Positions 18,050 to 26,968 of a stretch of DNA of 42,331 nt are shown here, piece by piece. Position 1 is the stretch's first letter; every line of letters begins with the position of its first letter. A model generated the notes under the pieces. It was not told where the DNA came from. It saw only the letters and a program-made list of their open reading frames with translations, and made no database searches. The position numbers and the translations under genes are program-made. Origin of the DNA: Bacteroidales bacterium (lineage in GTDB: Bacteria; Bacteroidota; Bacteroidia; Bacteroidales; PUMT01). The stretch spans positions 1-42,331 of the forward strand of contig SLKJ01000051.1 in the NCBI GenBank assembly GCA_007134675.1. The letters run 5' to 3'.

Positions 18050-19615
18050 ATGAGACATTATTATGATGCGGTAGTTGTGGGATCCGGCCTGGCTGGTCTG
18101 ACTTGCGCAATTTATCTGAAAAAAGCGGGATTGCAGGTTGTTGTCATGACAAAAGAACCAAAATTATATGAGACCAATACCTATTATGCACAAGGAGGGA
18201 TAATTGCCTCGACAGATAATGACTCAGCTGAACTTTTACGTAGCGACCTGCTGAGGGCAGGCTCCGGCTACAATAACCTTGCGGCTGTTGATTTTTTCAT
18301 TAAACACGGACCTGCACTGGTATTTGAATTTCTGGTTGATGAAGTTGGTATACAGTTCAGCAGGTCGGAAGAGGGAAAACTGGACTATACAGAAGAGGCT
18401 GCACACAGCAGAAGGCGAATTGTCCACTATGAGGATCATACAGGCGATAAAATAGAGGACTCACTCATTAACCATGCAAAAAAGGCAGGTGTTGAATTCC
18501 TTACCGATTATACAGCCATAGACCTTATAACAAATAACCACCACTCCCGCGATCCGCAAGAGGTATACCGTGAAAGAGAAGTTCTTGGAGTTTATGCCCT
18601 TAATAACCTGAAGGGTGAGACTGAAGCTTTCTTTTCAGGACATGTGGTTATGGCAACAGGAGGTACAGGTAATCTGTATTACCACAGCACAAACCCGGTC
18701 TCAGCAACAGGAGACGGCATCAGTATGGCCTACAGGGCAGGTGCAGATATTATTAACGCCGAATTTGTACAATTCCATCCTACAGCCTTATTTCACAAAG
18801 ACATAAAAAAATTCCTTATTTCAGAATCATTGAGGGGAGAAGGAGGCAGATTACAAAACCATGAAGGTCTGGCGTTTATGCAGTTATACTCTGAAATGGG
18901 TGACCTTGCACCAAGAGATGTTGTCTCCCGGGCTGTTTATGACCAGATATGCAGAAGCGGAAGAGAATATATGCTTCTTGACATTGCCGGTTATTATACA
19001 GGCAGTGTACCGATTGAAAAAAGATTTTCAAAAATTTATACAACCTGTCTAAAAGGAGGCATAGATATTACAAAAGAGCCAATACCTATAACACCAGCAG
19101 CTCATTACTTTTGCGGTGGGATAAAAACAGATATAAGGGGAAGAACTTCGCTTAAGAATCTATATGCTGTTGGAGAAGTATCATGTACCGGACTGCACGG
19201 GGCAAACAGGCTTGCTTCTGCTTCTTTGCTTGAGGGCCTCCTTTGGGGCAAATCTTCAGCAGTTGATATTTCTGAGAACAGGGGTGAGATCAGTAAAAAG
19301 CGCTGTGATAATATCCCGGACTGGGAAAAACCACCTCATGCAGAGGCTTTTGACCCCTTATTGATTGATCAGGACATGCAGGCCATCCGCCTTACAATGT
19401 GGAACTATGCAGGTATCATACGTACAACAAAAGGACTCAGGCGGGCTGAATCGGATCTGGATTATTATGCACACAGGATAATGAAATTCTACAAAAGCGC
19501 AGTCATAAGCAAACAGATAATTGAACTCCGAAACGCTGTAGTAAGCTCTCAGCTTATAGTTGCAGGTGCACTTAAAAACAGTACTTCAGTTGGCTGTCAT
19601 TATATAAGCAAATAG
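18050..19615 (+). CDS. nadB: L-aspartate oxidase
   Basis: FAD enzyme oxidising aspartate to iminoaspartate, the first step of de novo NAD synthesis. FAD-binding signature GSGLAG is at 11-16. Other signs of the succinate dehydrogenase/aspartate oxidase flavoprotein family are YAQGGI near 46, EFVQFHPTALF, SESLRGEGGRL, APRDVVSRA and GLHGANRLASASLLEGLLWG. Length 521 residues is normal. nadC lies upstream by 9 bases, and no nadA (quinolinate synthase) is in the window, so that step must be encoded elsewhere. The 3' end faces ftsZ with a 53-base gap and no visible terminator hairpin. Confidence 0.95.
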   Translation: MRHYYDAVVVGSGLAGLTCAIYLKKAGLQVVVMTKEPKLYETNTYYAQGGIIASTDNDSAELLRSDLLRAGSGYNNLAAVDFFIKHGPALVFEFLVDEVGIQFSRSEEGKLDYTEEAAHSRRRIVHYEDHTGDKIEDSLINHAKKAGVEFLTDYTAIDLITNNHHSRDPQEVYREREVLGVYALNNLKGETEAFFSGHVVMATGGTGNLYYHSTNPVSATGDGISMAYRAGADIINAEFVQFHPTALFHKDIKKFLISESLRGEGGRLQNHEGLAFMQLYSEMGDLAPRDVVSRAVYDQICRSGREYMLLDIAGYYTGSVPIEKRFSKIYTTCLKGGIDITKEPIPITPAAHYFCGGIKTDIRGRTSLKNLYAVGEVSCTGLHGANRLASASLLEGLLWGKSSAVDISENRGEISKKRCDNIPDWEKPPHAEAFDPLLIDQDMQAIRLTMWNYAGIIRTTKGLRRAESDLDYYAHRIMKFYKSAVISKQIIELRNAVVSSQLIVAGALKNSTSVGCHYISK

Positions 19616-19668
19616 TTTATCATTATTTCCCGACACCATTACTACGCTTAAGATTCCTTCAGCATCTA

Positions 19669-21153
19669 TTAATCAACATTATCGTGCAGATATCCATTAT
19701 CAGGTCTGAATTTCGGGCCCTTTCCGCCCTCATCTGAGAGAGTGTACCTGCTTACCGGATTATCGGAGGATTTTTTTGAGAGATTAATGTTTATCTTTTT
19801 CCTTTCGAAGGCAGGCTGGCGCTCCATCTCCTCAATTTCCTCCTTTTCATTCACATTAAGATAATTTTTTTCTTTCAGTCTGTTTCCGGCCTCCTTAAGT
19901 TTTGCTGCCCGGTCGCCTGCCCTCTGTTCAGATAATCCTGCCATCTCATCGGGATCTACACCTTCATCGGAGAGCGAAAATACCTCTCTTCCGGTTCCTT
20001 TAACATCAAACTCAATTCTTCTCTGAAGAGTCTCAAATTCATAGTTGTCGGATACCCGGGGTTTTCTTTCCCTCACCGTAAAACCGCCCATAACGGTACT
20101 GCTGTCAGGTGTAGGAAACTCATCCAATGGCAGTTTCTCAATATCTTTTCGGCGGGTATAAAGCTCAGGAATAGAATTTGACTCAAAGCCTGTAGCTATA
20201 ATTGTAACCGATATTTTTTCACCCAACGATTCCTCAGTACAGGTACCCCAGATAATATTGGTGTTTGCAACTGTTTCAGCAGTAACATAATCGGTTATCT
20301 CGCCAACCTCATCCATACTTACCTCGTCAATTCCGGAAGTAATGTTCAATAGAATATTTTTCGCTCCGCGTATATCGTTATTGTTTAGCAGAGGTGAAGA
20401 GACTGCTGCCTGGATTGCTTTCAGCGCACGGTTCTCGCCATCCGCCATTGCTGAACCCAGAATAGCCACCCCACTGTTGGTCATAACTGTCTGCACATCA
20501 GCAAAATCGACGTTTACATGTCCGTGAACCGTTATGATCTCGGCAATACCTTTGGCTGCACCTGTAAGTACATTGTCGGCTCTTGAAAATGCCTCACTGA
20601 TTTTAAGATCTCCGTATATCTCGCGAAGTTTCTCATTATTTATTACAAGCAGTGAATCCACATGAGACCTCAATTCATCTATACCGTCAATGGCCTGATT
20701 GATGCGAACCTTGCCCTCAAACCTGAAAGGGATGGTTACTATCCCAACAGTCAGCAAACCCATCTCCCTGGCCGCCTTCGCAATTACAGGTGCTGCACCC
20801 GTCCCGGTACCACCACCCATACCGGCCGTTATAAAAACCATCCTGGTGTTCCCCGAAAGGGCCTCAATAACATCATCAAGATTTTCTATTGCAGCCTGCT
20901 TTCCTATTTCAGGTTTATTACCGGCTCCCCTGCCTTCGGTAAGTGACTCACCAAGCTGTATCTTCAGGGGAATCTCGCTGTTTTGCAGTGCCTGTGCATC
21001 GGTATTGCAGATAACAAAGTTAACATCCTTTATACCTGACCGGAACATATGGTTGACCGCATTACTGCCACCTCCTCCTACACCCACCACTTTTATGATT
21101 GATGAGCGCTCCACGGGAAGGTCAAAATTCATTAATTCATTTGTTTTAGTCAT
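19669..21153 (-). CDS. ftsZ: Cell division GTPase FtsZ
   Basis: Tubulin-like GTPase that forms the division ring. Numbering from ATG 21153 (MTKTNELMNFDLP), the protein carries VVGVGGGGSNAVNHM, the tubulin signature GGGTGTG near 113-119, and the T7 loop NVDFADVQTVM. The frame is open to a GTG at 21171, which overlaps the ftsA stop (ATGTGA); ATG 21153 or the ATG just inside it (21132) is preferred because Bacteroidota FtsZ usually starts a few residues before the conserved FDLP-like segment. A long charged linker of over 100 residues ends in a short conserved tail, NGYLHDNVD, as in Bacteroidota FtsZ. It is the last gene of the dcw cluster. Confidence 0.97.
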   Translation of the reverse strand: MTKTNELMNFDLPVERSSIIKVVGVGGGGSNAVNHMFRSGIKDVNFVICNTDAQALQNSEIPLKIQLGESLTEGRGAGNKPEIGKQAAIENLDDVIEALSGNTRMVFITAGMGGGTGTGAAPVIAKAAREMGLLTVGIVTIPFRFEGKVRINQAIDGIDELRSHVDSLLVINNEKLREIYGDLKISEAFSRADNVLTGAAKGIAEIITVHGHVNVDFADVQTVMTNSGVAILGSAMADGENRALKAIQAAVSSPLLNNNDIRGAKNILLNITSGIDEVSMDEVGEITDYVTAETVANTNIIWGTCTEESLGEKISVTIIATGFESNSIPELYTRRKDIEKLPLDEFPTPDSSTVMGGFTVRERKPRVSDNYEFETLQRRIEFDVKGTGREVFSLSDEGVDPDEMAGLSEQRAGDRAAKLKEAGNRLKEKNYLNVNEKEEIEEMERQPAFERKKININLSKKSSDNPVSRYTLSDEGGKGPKFRPDNGYLHDNVD

Positions 21154-21167
21154 AATTATAATTTTTT

Positions 21168-22487
21168 TCACATCTTAATATCGTCTTCTTCAAAAATCTT
21201 TGTAATGGTAGATTTCAGCTGTTCCATCAGGGTGCTTTTTATCCTTGCCTGTTTCTTTTCGGCCAGCGGTTTATCTTCAACAGTTTCATCCTGATCCAGA
21301 GCATCGGAAATAAACTCATTCCCGTCAATATCAATATGCTCATATGCTTTTAGTATCAGTCCCACTGCCGTTGAATACATAGGATGGTTGATCTCATCTT
21401 CAGGATCCCCTGCCAGATACTCATTTGGAGAACCGATTCGGACATCATGTCCGGTACGGAATTTCACCAGCTGCGAAAGATGTGTAAGCAAGGCACCACC
21501 TCCGGTAAGCACTATCCCTGCACTAAGCTGATCGAAGAAACCAGAATTTTCAATTTCAAATGCTGCAGCATCAATAATTTCCTCCATTCTGCTTTGAATT
21601 ATGTATGCCAGGTTCTTGAATGTGATTTCTTTTGGTTCTCTTCCGCTTATACCAGGTATTGTTACCACTTTGTCATCTGGAGCAATATCTCCAAGTGCCG
21701 ACCCGAACTGTATCTTTAGCAGCTCCGCCTGGCGCAGCAGGATTGAACATCCTTGTTTAATATCATCAGTGACAACGTTTCCGCCAAACGGGATCACGGA
21801 AGTGTGCCTGATTATTCCATCGTAGTAAACTGCCAGATCAGTGGTTCCACCTCCAATATCAATAAGTGCTACTCCAGCCTCCTTTTCGTCATCGGTAAGC
21901 ACTGCCTCAGCTGAAGCAAGTGGCTCCAGTATAAGGTCCTTTACCTTCAGTCCCACCCGGCTTATGCACTTTTCAATATTCCTGGCGGAGGCGACCTGGC
22001 CTATAACAATATTGAAGTTAGCTTCAAGCCGCTTTCCGGTCATACCTACCGGATTTTTAATATCATGCTCATTGTCTACAATGAAGCTCTGGGGTAATAC
22101 ATGTATGATCTCCTCACCCACATCAATGGGTATTTTAAACATATCATCAACAAGTGCATGGATATCTGCCCTTGTGATCTCCTCGTCATAGGAATCGCGG
22201 TTTATATAACCGCGGTTTCTGATACTTTTAACATGCTGCCCGGCTATACCCACAAATACCTCTGAAACAGGTTTGCCCGTCTTCTGCATGACTTCATCCA
22301 CAGTTTTTCGGATAGCATTAACTGTATCCTCGATATTGAGAACAGTTCCCCGTTTAACACCTCTTGATTCGGCTTTGCTGAAAGCAAGCACATCAAGTTT
22401 GTTGTTTTCGTTTTTTCTGCCGATAATGGAAACAATCTTGGTTGTTCCAATGTCAATGGCTGCGATTATACGCTTTTCTTTACCCAT
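21168..22487 (-). CDS. ftsA: Cell division protein FtsA
   Basis: Actin-like membrane tether of FtsZ. It begins GKEKRIIAAIDIGTTKIVSIIG, the ATP-binding phosphate-1 motif. The central region carries VALIDIGGGTTDLAVY, SVIPFGGNVVTDDI and the late GIVLTGGGALLTHL. The 1C domain typical of FtsA is near GQHVKSIRNRGYIN. The last 25 residues, LMEQLKSTITKIFEEDDIKM, look like an amphipathic membrane-targeting helix. Length is 439 residues. The stop lies 15 bases inside the potential GTG-extended ftsZ frame and the gene starts 7 bases after ftsQ. Confidence 0.96.
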   Translation of the reverse strand: MGKEKRIIAAIDIGTTKIVSIIGRKNENNKLDVLAFSKAESRGVKRGTVLNIEDTVNAIRKTVDEVMQKTGKPVSEVFVGIAGQHVKSIRNRGYINRDSYDEEITRADIHALVDDMFKIPIDVGEEIIHVLPQSFIVDNEHDIKNPVGMTGKRLEANFNIVIGQVASARNIEKCISRVGLKVKDLILEPLASAEAVLTDDEKEAGVALIDIGGGTTDLAVYYDGIIRHTSVIPFGGNVVTDDIKQGCSILLRQAELLKIQFGSALGDIAPDDKVVTIPGISGREPKEITFKNLAYIIQSRMEEIIDAAAFEIENSGFFDQLSAGIVLTGGGALLTHLSQLVKFRTGHDVRIGSPNEYLAGDPEDEINHPMYSTAVGLILKAYEHIDIDGNEFISDALDQDETVEDKPLAEKKQARIKSTLMEQLKSTITKIFEEDDIKM

Positions 22488-22494
22488 AATAGTA

Positions 22495-23286
22495 TTATCT
22501 TTTTGTACAAACTATCTGATTTTCATATTTAAGGTTAATTATCTCATAATTGTTCCACCCTGTATTGTTAAGACCATACATATACAGTGCTTCCAGCTTT
22601 CTGAATTTGGTTTCATAATTGGTGGCATCTCCAAGGTAAATCACATGAGCACCTACCCGGGGAATCATTTCATACTCATATTGATCATTCACATATATCT
22701 GCGCAATCTGGGCACTCCATAAATCTGAACCTGAAATAAATGAGGCCAGCTCATAAAGCTCAGATATTACTGAATTCCTTCTATTGGCCGGGACCTCAGC
22801 ATCAAATATTGACCTCGTGCTTTCCTCAACAAATGGTTCAGAAATATATCCGTTTGCAACAAGCACCCTGCTGGTGAAATTTTCAGAAACAGGTAAAATA
22901 AATCCCTCCTCATCAATATAATAGCTTTTACCCTGCTTGTTGATAACCCTGAGAATTGGCCTTCGCTGCTTAATATCTACATTCAATATACCATTTACAG
23001 TTTTATATAAACTGGCCGATTTTATAAATGGCTCGTTTGCAATCAGTCTTTCCAGGTTATGAGTGTTAATCTCGCTCAAAGGGTATCCCAGTAACCTGGA
23101 TTCATTGGTTAAAATTATATCCAGAACATCTTCCGGACCGACAAACCTGTTGGTGAGGCTGTCAATTATTTTCACGCTGATTTTTGCACATACCTGCTCA
23201 TTAATTTTACCTGAAACAAATCCTAGCACAAATATCAGGTAGGTAATTATCCCAAGCCATAAAAGTATTATCTTCAATTTCCTCAT
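22495..23286 (-). CDS. ftsQ: Cell division protein FtsQ/DivIB-type
   Basis: 263 residues. One N-terminal membrane segment (IILLWLGIITYLIFVLGFVSG, about 6-26) is followed by a periplasmic POTRA-like region starting CAKISVKIIDSLTNRFVGPEDVLDII. Middle motifs are EPFIKSASLYKTVNGILNVDIKQRRPI and YYIDEEGFILPVSE. Position between murC and ftsA is that of ftsQ. Sequence conservation in FtsQ is low, so the identity rests on position, topology and the POTRA-like beginning. It overlaps murC by 4 bases (ATGA). Confidence 0.88.
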   Translation of the reverse strand: MRKLKIILLWLGIITYLIFVLGFVSGKINEQVCAKISVKIIDSLTNRFVGPEDVLDIILTNESRLLGYPLSEINTHNLERLIANEPFIKSASLYKTVNGILNVDIKQRRPILRVINKQGKSYYIDEEGFILPVSENFTSRVLVANGYISEPFVEESTRSIFDAEVPANRRNSVISELYELASFISGSDLWSAQIAQIYVNDQYEYEMIPRVGAHVIYLGDATNYETKFRKLEALYMYGLNNTGWNNYEIINLKYENQIVCTKR

Positions 23287-24686
23287 GACCCGCCTTTGAT
23301 TTTATTCAACAGAATATTCTTTACCGGTTCCACCATAGTGTCAATGTTCCCAGCCCCAAGCGTTATTAAGACATCAGTATGCATTTTTTCAACTATTGCC
23401 GGCAACTGCTTCAAGCTGCAAAGCTTTTTCTTTTCCAGTTTAACCTTTTTATAAATCAATTCTGAGGTAACGCCAGGAACCGGATCCTCCCGTGCAGGAT
23501 AAATATCAAGTAAAATAAGTTCATCAAGAGCATTAAGGCTCTCAGCAAATGCATCAGCTAAATCACGGGTGCGTGTAAACAGATGGGGCTGAAATATTCC
23601 GGTAATTTTTCTTTCAGGAAATATTTCCCTTACGGCCGAAATAGCGGATCTCAATTCGACCGGATGATGTGCATAATCATCAATCAGAACACAATCCGGG
23701 GTATTGATCAATACATCAAAGCGCCGGTATATTCCCTGAAAACTCTCCATTCCTTTCCTTATATTCTCCTCTGTAATCCCGCACCTCAGTGCAACGGCAA
23801 TAGCAGCAACCGCATTCTCAACATTGAACCGCCCGGGAACACCAAGATTCATGTCACAAAACTTTCCGGAAGGCGTGACAAGGTCAAATATCGGAAAGCC
23901 ACCAGCGGATATTCTTATGTTTTCGGCAAAATATCCTTCTTTTTTCTCCATGCCGTAATTTACCATCTCTGCACCTTCGACCATTCCTGCTTTAAGTTCA
24001 AGGTTACCCTTACAGATGACAGTACCCCCTGTTTTAACCCGGCCGGCAAAAGCAAAATAGCCTTTTATCATCTCGTCAAAGTTTCCGTAAATGTCAAGAT
24101 GATCAGGATCCATTGAAGTTATAACCGCGATTTGGGGACGCAGTTGTAAAAAGGACCTGTCATATTCATCTGCTTCAGCAACAAAAAGATCGCTTCCTTC
24201 TGAAACCACCAGATTACTGTTATAATTTTTAGCAATTCCTCCAAGAAAAGCATTGCACCCGGGTGGTGTTTGCATAAGCAGATGCGCAATAAGAGTACAT
24301 ACGGAGGTTTTACCATGTGTCCCTGCCACTGCAATTCCTTTGCTTTTATTTACCAGCTCGCCCAGCACTTTCGCCCTTTTTACAACATTATATCCGTGGG
24401 ATATGAAATACTGCATTATTTTGTTCTTTCCGGGTACTGCCGGGGTATAGACAACCAGGGTATTATCCTTTGAACCCTTCTCAGTGTAACAGGCAGGAAT
24501 TGATTTTTCATCGTCATTATAGGATATTTCTATCCCCTCCTCCACAAGTTTGTCTGTCAATCTGGTGCGTGTCAGGTCATATCCCGCTACCCTTCTGCCG
24601 GATATATTAAAATACCTGGCAAGGGCCGACATACCTATGCCTCCCGCACCTATGAAATAGACCATATTAATCCTGTCACTCTTCAA
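23283..24686 (-). CDS. murC: UDP-N-acetylmuramate--L-alanine ligase
   Basis: Adds L-alanine to UDP-MurNAc, the first step of the peptide side chain. Motifs: VYFIGAGGIGMSALARYF near 9-26, the ATP loop GTHGKT at 122-127, MDPDHLDIY, VENAVAAIAVALRCGI, YRRFDVL and DDYAHHPVE. Length 467 residues fits. The start is uncertain: a TTG at 24686 overlaps the murG stop (TTGA) and gives an N-terminus like other MurC proteins, while the first ATG is at 24665 and would begin at MVYFIGAGG. The TTG fits translational coupling with murG and is kept here. Confidence 0.96.
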   Translation of the reverse strand: MKSDRINMVYFIGAGGIGMSALARYFNISGRRVAGYDLTRTRLTDKLVEEGIEISYNDDEKSIPACYTEKGSKDNTLVVYTPAVPGKNKIMQYFISHGYNVVKRAKVLGELVNKSKGIAVAGTHGKTSVCTLIAHLLMQTPPGCNAFLGGIAKNYNSNLVVSEGSDLFVAEADEYDRSFLQLRPQIAVITSMDPDHLDIYGNFDEMIKGYFAFAGRVKTGGTVICKGNLELKAGMVEGAEMVNYGMEKKEGYFAENIRISAGGFPIFDLVTPSGKFCDMNLGVPGRFNVENAVAAIAVALRCGITEENIRKGMESFQGIYRRFDVLINTPDCVLIDDYAHHPVELRSAISAVREIFPERKITGIFQPHLFTRTRDLADAFAESLNALDELILLDIYPAREDPVPGVTSELIYKKVKLEKKKLCSLKQLPAIVEKMHTDVLITLGAGNIDTMVEPVKNILLNKIKGGS

Positions 24687-25801
24687 TGCGCTGTTTGTTT
24701 AATCAGTTTAAAAATTTCATCAGCTATTCGTGACGCTGAATCAGGCAAAGCCATCTTTGCGATATTCTCTTTAAATTGAGCGAGCCTGCTGTTATCATCT
24801 ATCAGTTCGAGTGCTGCAGGAACAAGTCGGGATTCGGCCAGGTCATCCTCCACCAGAACAGCAGCAGCGCGCTCAACAAGAGCCCTGGCATTTTTTGTCT
24901 GGTGATCCTCTGCAACATTGGGTGAAGGAACAAGAATGGCAGGCTTACCGGTGAGGCACAGCTCAGATATTGTACCGGCTCCTGCCCTTGATATAACAAG
25001 GTCTGCCAGTGCATATGCCAGATCCATCCTTGAGATAAACTGATACACATGTACCCGGTCAAATCCTGTTCTGGCAATCAACTCCTGCGCAGCCCTTATA
25101 CCATAACTACCAGTTTGCCATATAAGTTCAATTCCGCTTTGCCTGATCATTTCAATGTTTTCAGAAATAGCATTATTTATACTGCCTGCTCCAAGGCTTC
25201 CGCCAAGCACAAGTAAAACTTTTCTTTCTCCTTTAATGCCGAAAACCGATAAAGCCTCTTCACGGTTGGATGACAGATCAAAAAGATCGCGTCGCACCGG
25301 ATTGCCGGTAAGCACAATTTTTTCTGCCGGAAAATATTTGTCCATCCCCTCATAAGCAACACATATCCGGGCGGCTTTTTTAGCAAGCAACCGGTTTGTT
25401 ACCCCGGCATATGAATTCTGCTCCTGTATGAGTACAGGAACTCCTTTGGTTGCCGCCGCCCTCACAACCGGTCCGCTTGCATAACCTCCTACACCGACAA
25501 CTGCATCCGGTTTGAACCTTTTAACTATTTTTCTCGCCTGTAACACACTTACAAAAAGATTGAAAAAAAAAAGCAAATTCTTGTAGCTCATTCTTCTCTG
25601 AAAACCGGTAACAGGAAGTCCTACTATTGAATAGCCTGCATCCGGCACACGATCCATCTCCATTTTATGCTTTGCACCTACAAAAAGGATATTGATGTTT
25701 TTATCCCTTTCCCTGAGTGCATCGGCAATGGCAATCGCAGGGAAAACATGCCCCCCTGTACCTCCTCCGCTGATTATTATATTATTCCTTCGGTTGTCCA
25801 T
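24683..25801 (-). CDS. murG: UDP-N-acetylglucosamine transferase MurG
   Basis: Transfers GlcNAc to lipid I to give lipid II at the cytoplasmic membrane face. From ATG 25801 (MDNRRNNIIISGGGTGGH) the donor-binding GGGTGGHVFPA loop begins near residue 12. The family's later marks are VGVGGYASGPVV, IQEQNSYAGVTN, LVLGGSLGA and SRAGAGTISELCLTGKPAILVP, the last being the UDP-GlcNAc site. A longer start at 25849 exists but lies deep in ftsW. The chosen start overlaps the ftsW stop by 20 bases. Confidence 0.96.
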   Translation of the reverse strand: MDNRRNNIIISGGGTGGHVFPAIAIADALRERDKNINILFVGAKHKMEMDRVPDAGYSIVGLPVTGFQRRMSYKNLLFFFNLFVSVLQARKIVKRFKPDAVVGVGGYASGPVVRAAATKGVPVLIQEQNSYAGVTNRLLAKKAARICVAYEGMDKYFPAEKIVLTGNPVRRDLFDLSSNREEALSVFGIKGERKVLLVLGGSLGAGSINNAISENIEMIRQSGIELIWQTGSYGIRAAQELIARTGFDRVHVYQFISRMDLAYALADLVISRAGAGTISELCLTGKPAILVPSPNVAEDHQTKNARALVERAAAVLVEDDLAESRLVPAALELIDDNSRLAQFKENIAKMALPDSASRIADEIFKLIKQTAH

Positions 25802-26960
25802 CAATAATATTTTCGTTATCCTCTCCACCTGGAACTGTTTTCTGAACACCGTAACTTACACTTATTATTATTCCAAGAGCAATACTGGTAAAAACCAATG
25901 ATGACCCTCCCATGCTTACCAGGGGTAACGGCTGGCCTGTAACAGGCAGGAGGTTAACCACCACGGCCATATTAATCATAGCCTGAAATACAATACTGAG
26001 TGTCAACCCAATAGCAAGAAAAGCAGGAAATGTTCTCGAACTTCGTTTAACTATAAGTCCCGCCCTGTAAAGCAGCCACAGATAGAAGAACATCATCACA
26101 AGTCCCCCGATGATCCCATACTCTTCAATAATAATAGCATAAATAAAGTCTGAGTAGGGATGAGGCAGAAAATTCCTCTGAGAACTGTTGCCCGGACCCT
26201 TCCCAAGCAGTCCACCTGTTGCTATCGCAATTTTCGATTGCTCCACCTGGTAATTGCCCTCTCCGGACTTAGTGACAAAACTCTCAATCCGGTTTCTCCA
26301 TGTACCCAGTCTTCCTTCAGATTCACTGTAAAGAGCAACTGCAATAAAGACCGAGGAAAAAAACAACCCTGCACCAATAAGCAGCAGCAGATATCCCGAC
26401 CTTACCCTTCCAATAAACATCAGGATTATGCAGGTAGCAAAAAGTATAAGTGATGTTGAAAGGTCTGCCGGCATGATCAGACTGCAAACCAGCAATATGG
26501 GAATAAGCATCTTTATAAAAGAATCTTTTGTATCCTTAACCTCATTCTGGTTCCGCGAAAGCAGTCTTGCAATGTACATTATCAATGACAGTTTGGCAAA
26601 ATCACTTGTCTGGATCGTAAATCCCAGTCCCGGCAATGTAAGCCATCTCGATGCTTCATTTATGGTAGTACCCATAATAAGAGTTAATGCAAGAAGAATC
26701 AATGAAGAAATCAAAAAGAGCTGAGAAAGTCTTGAATAGAATTTATAGGGCACCAGATGGGTTAAAAAGATGATTGCAAACCCGAAAATCATAATGGAAG
26801 AGTGTTTCAGAATATAATATGCCGTATTACCGCCCTGGAACCTGTATGCAAGGGTTCCAGTGGAGCTGTATACCGCAAGCAGAGAGACAATTGAAAGGAA
26901 TATGACCACGGCCCATATTACCTTATCTCCCTTAAGATATCTGAATACTCCTGTCATCAT
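25782..26960 (-). CDS. ftsW: Lipid II polymerase FtsW (SEDS family)
   Basis: 392 residues with about ten hydrophobic segments. SEDS marks: GFAIIFLTHLVPYKF, INEASRWLTLPGLGFTIQTSDFAKLSLIMYIARLLS (about 110-145), ATGGLLGKGPGNSSQRNFLPHPYSDFIYAIIIEEYG, and NMAVVVNLLPVTGQPLPLVSMGGSS near 335-358. These are the conserved periplasmic loop and end of the peptidoglycan glycosyltransferase family partnered by FtsI. Position between murD and murG is that of ftsW. Two adjacent ATG codons (26960 and 26957) begin the gene, 8 bases after murD. Confidence 0.95.
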   Translation of the reverse strand: MMTGVFRYLKGDKVIWAVVIFLSIVSLLAVYSSTGTLAYRFQGGNTAYYILKHSSIMIFGFAIIFLTHLVPYKFYSRLSQLFLISSLILLALTLIMGTTINEASRWLTLPGLGFTIQTSDFAKLSLIMYIARLLSRNQNEVKDTKDSFIKMLIPILLVCSLIMPADLSTSLILFATCIILMFIGRVRSGYLLLLIGAGLFFSSVFIAVALYSESEGRLGTWRNRIESFVTKSGEGNYQVEQSKIAIATGGLLGKGPGNSSQRNFLPHPYSDFIYAIIIEEYGIIGGLVMMFFYLWLLYRAGLIVKRSSRTFPAFLAIGLTLSIVFQAMINMAVVVNLLPVTGQPLPLVSMGGSSLVFTSIALGIIISVSYGVQKTVPGGEDNENIIDGQPKE

Positions 26961-26968
26961 TAAGTATT

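Noticed and set aside
20699-21178. 159-codon open frame on the plus strand inside ftsZ
   Set aside because: Antisense shadow of ftsZ; low-complexity Pro/Ala/Ile-rich translation and no family resemblance.
23583-24116. 177-codon open frame on the plus strand inside murC
   Set aside because: Antisense shadow of murC motifs; composition is not protein-like.
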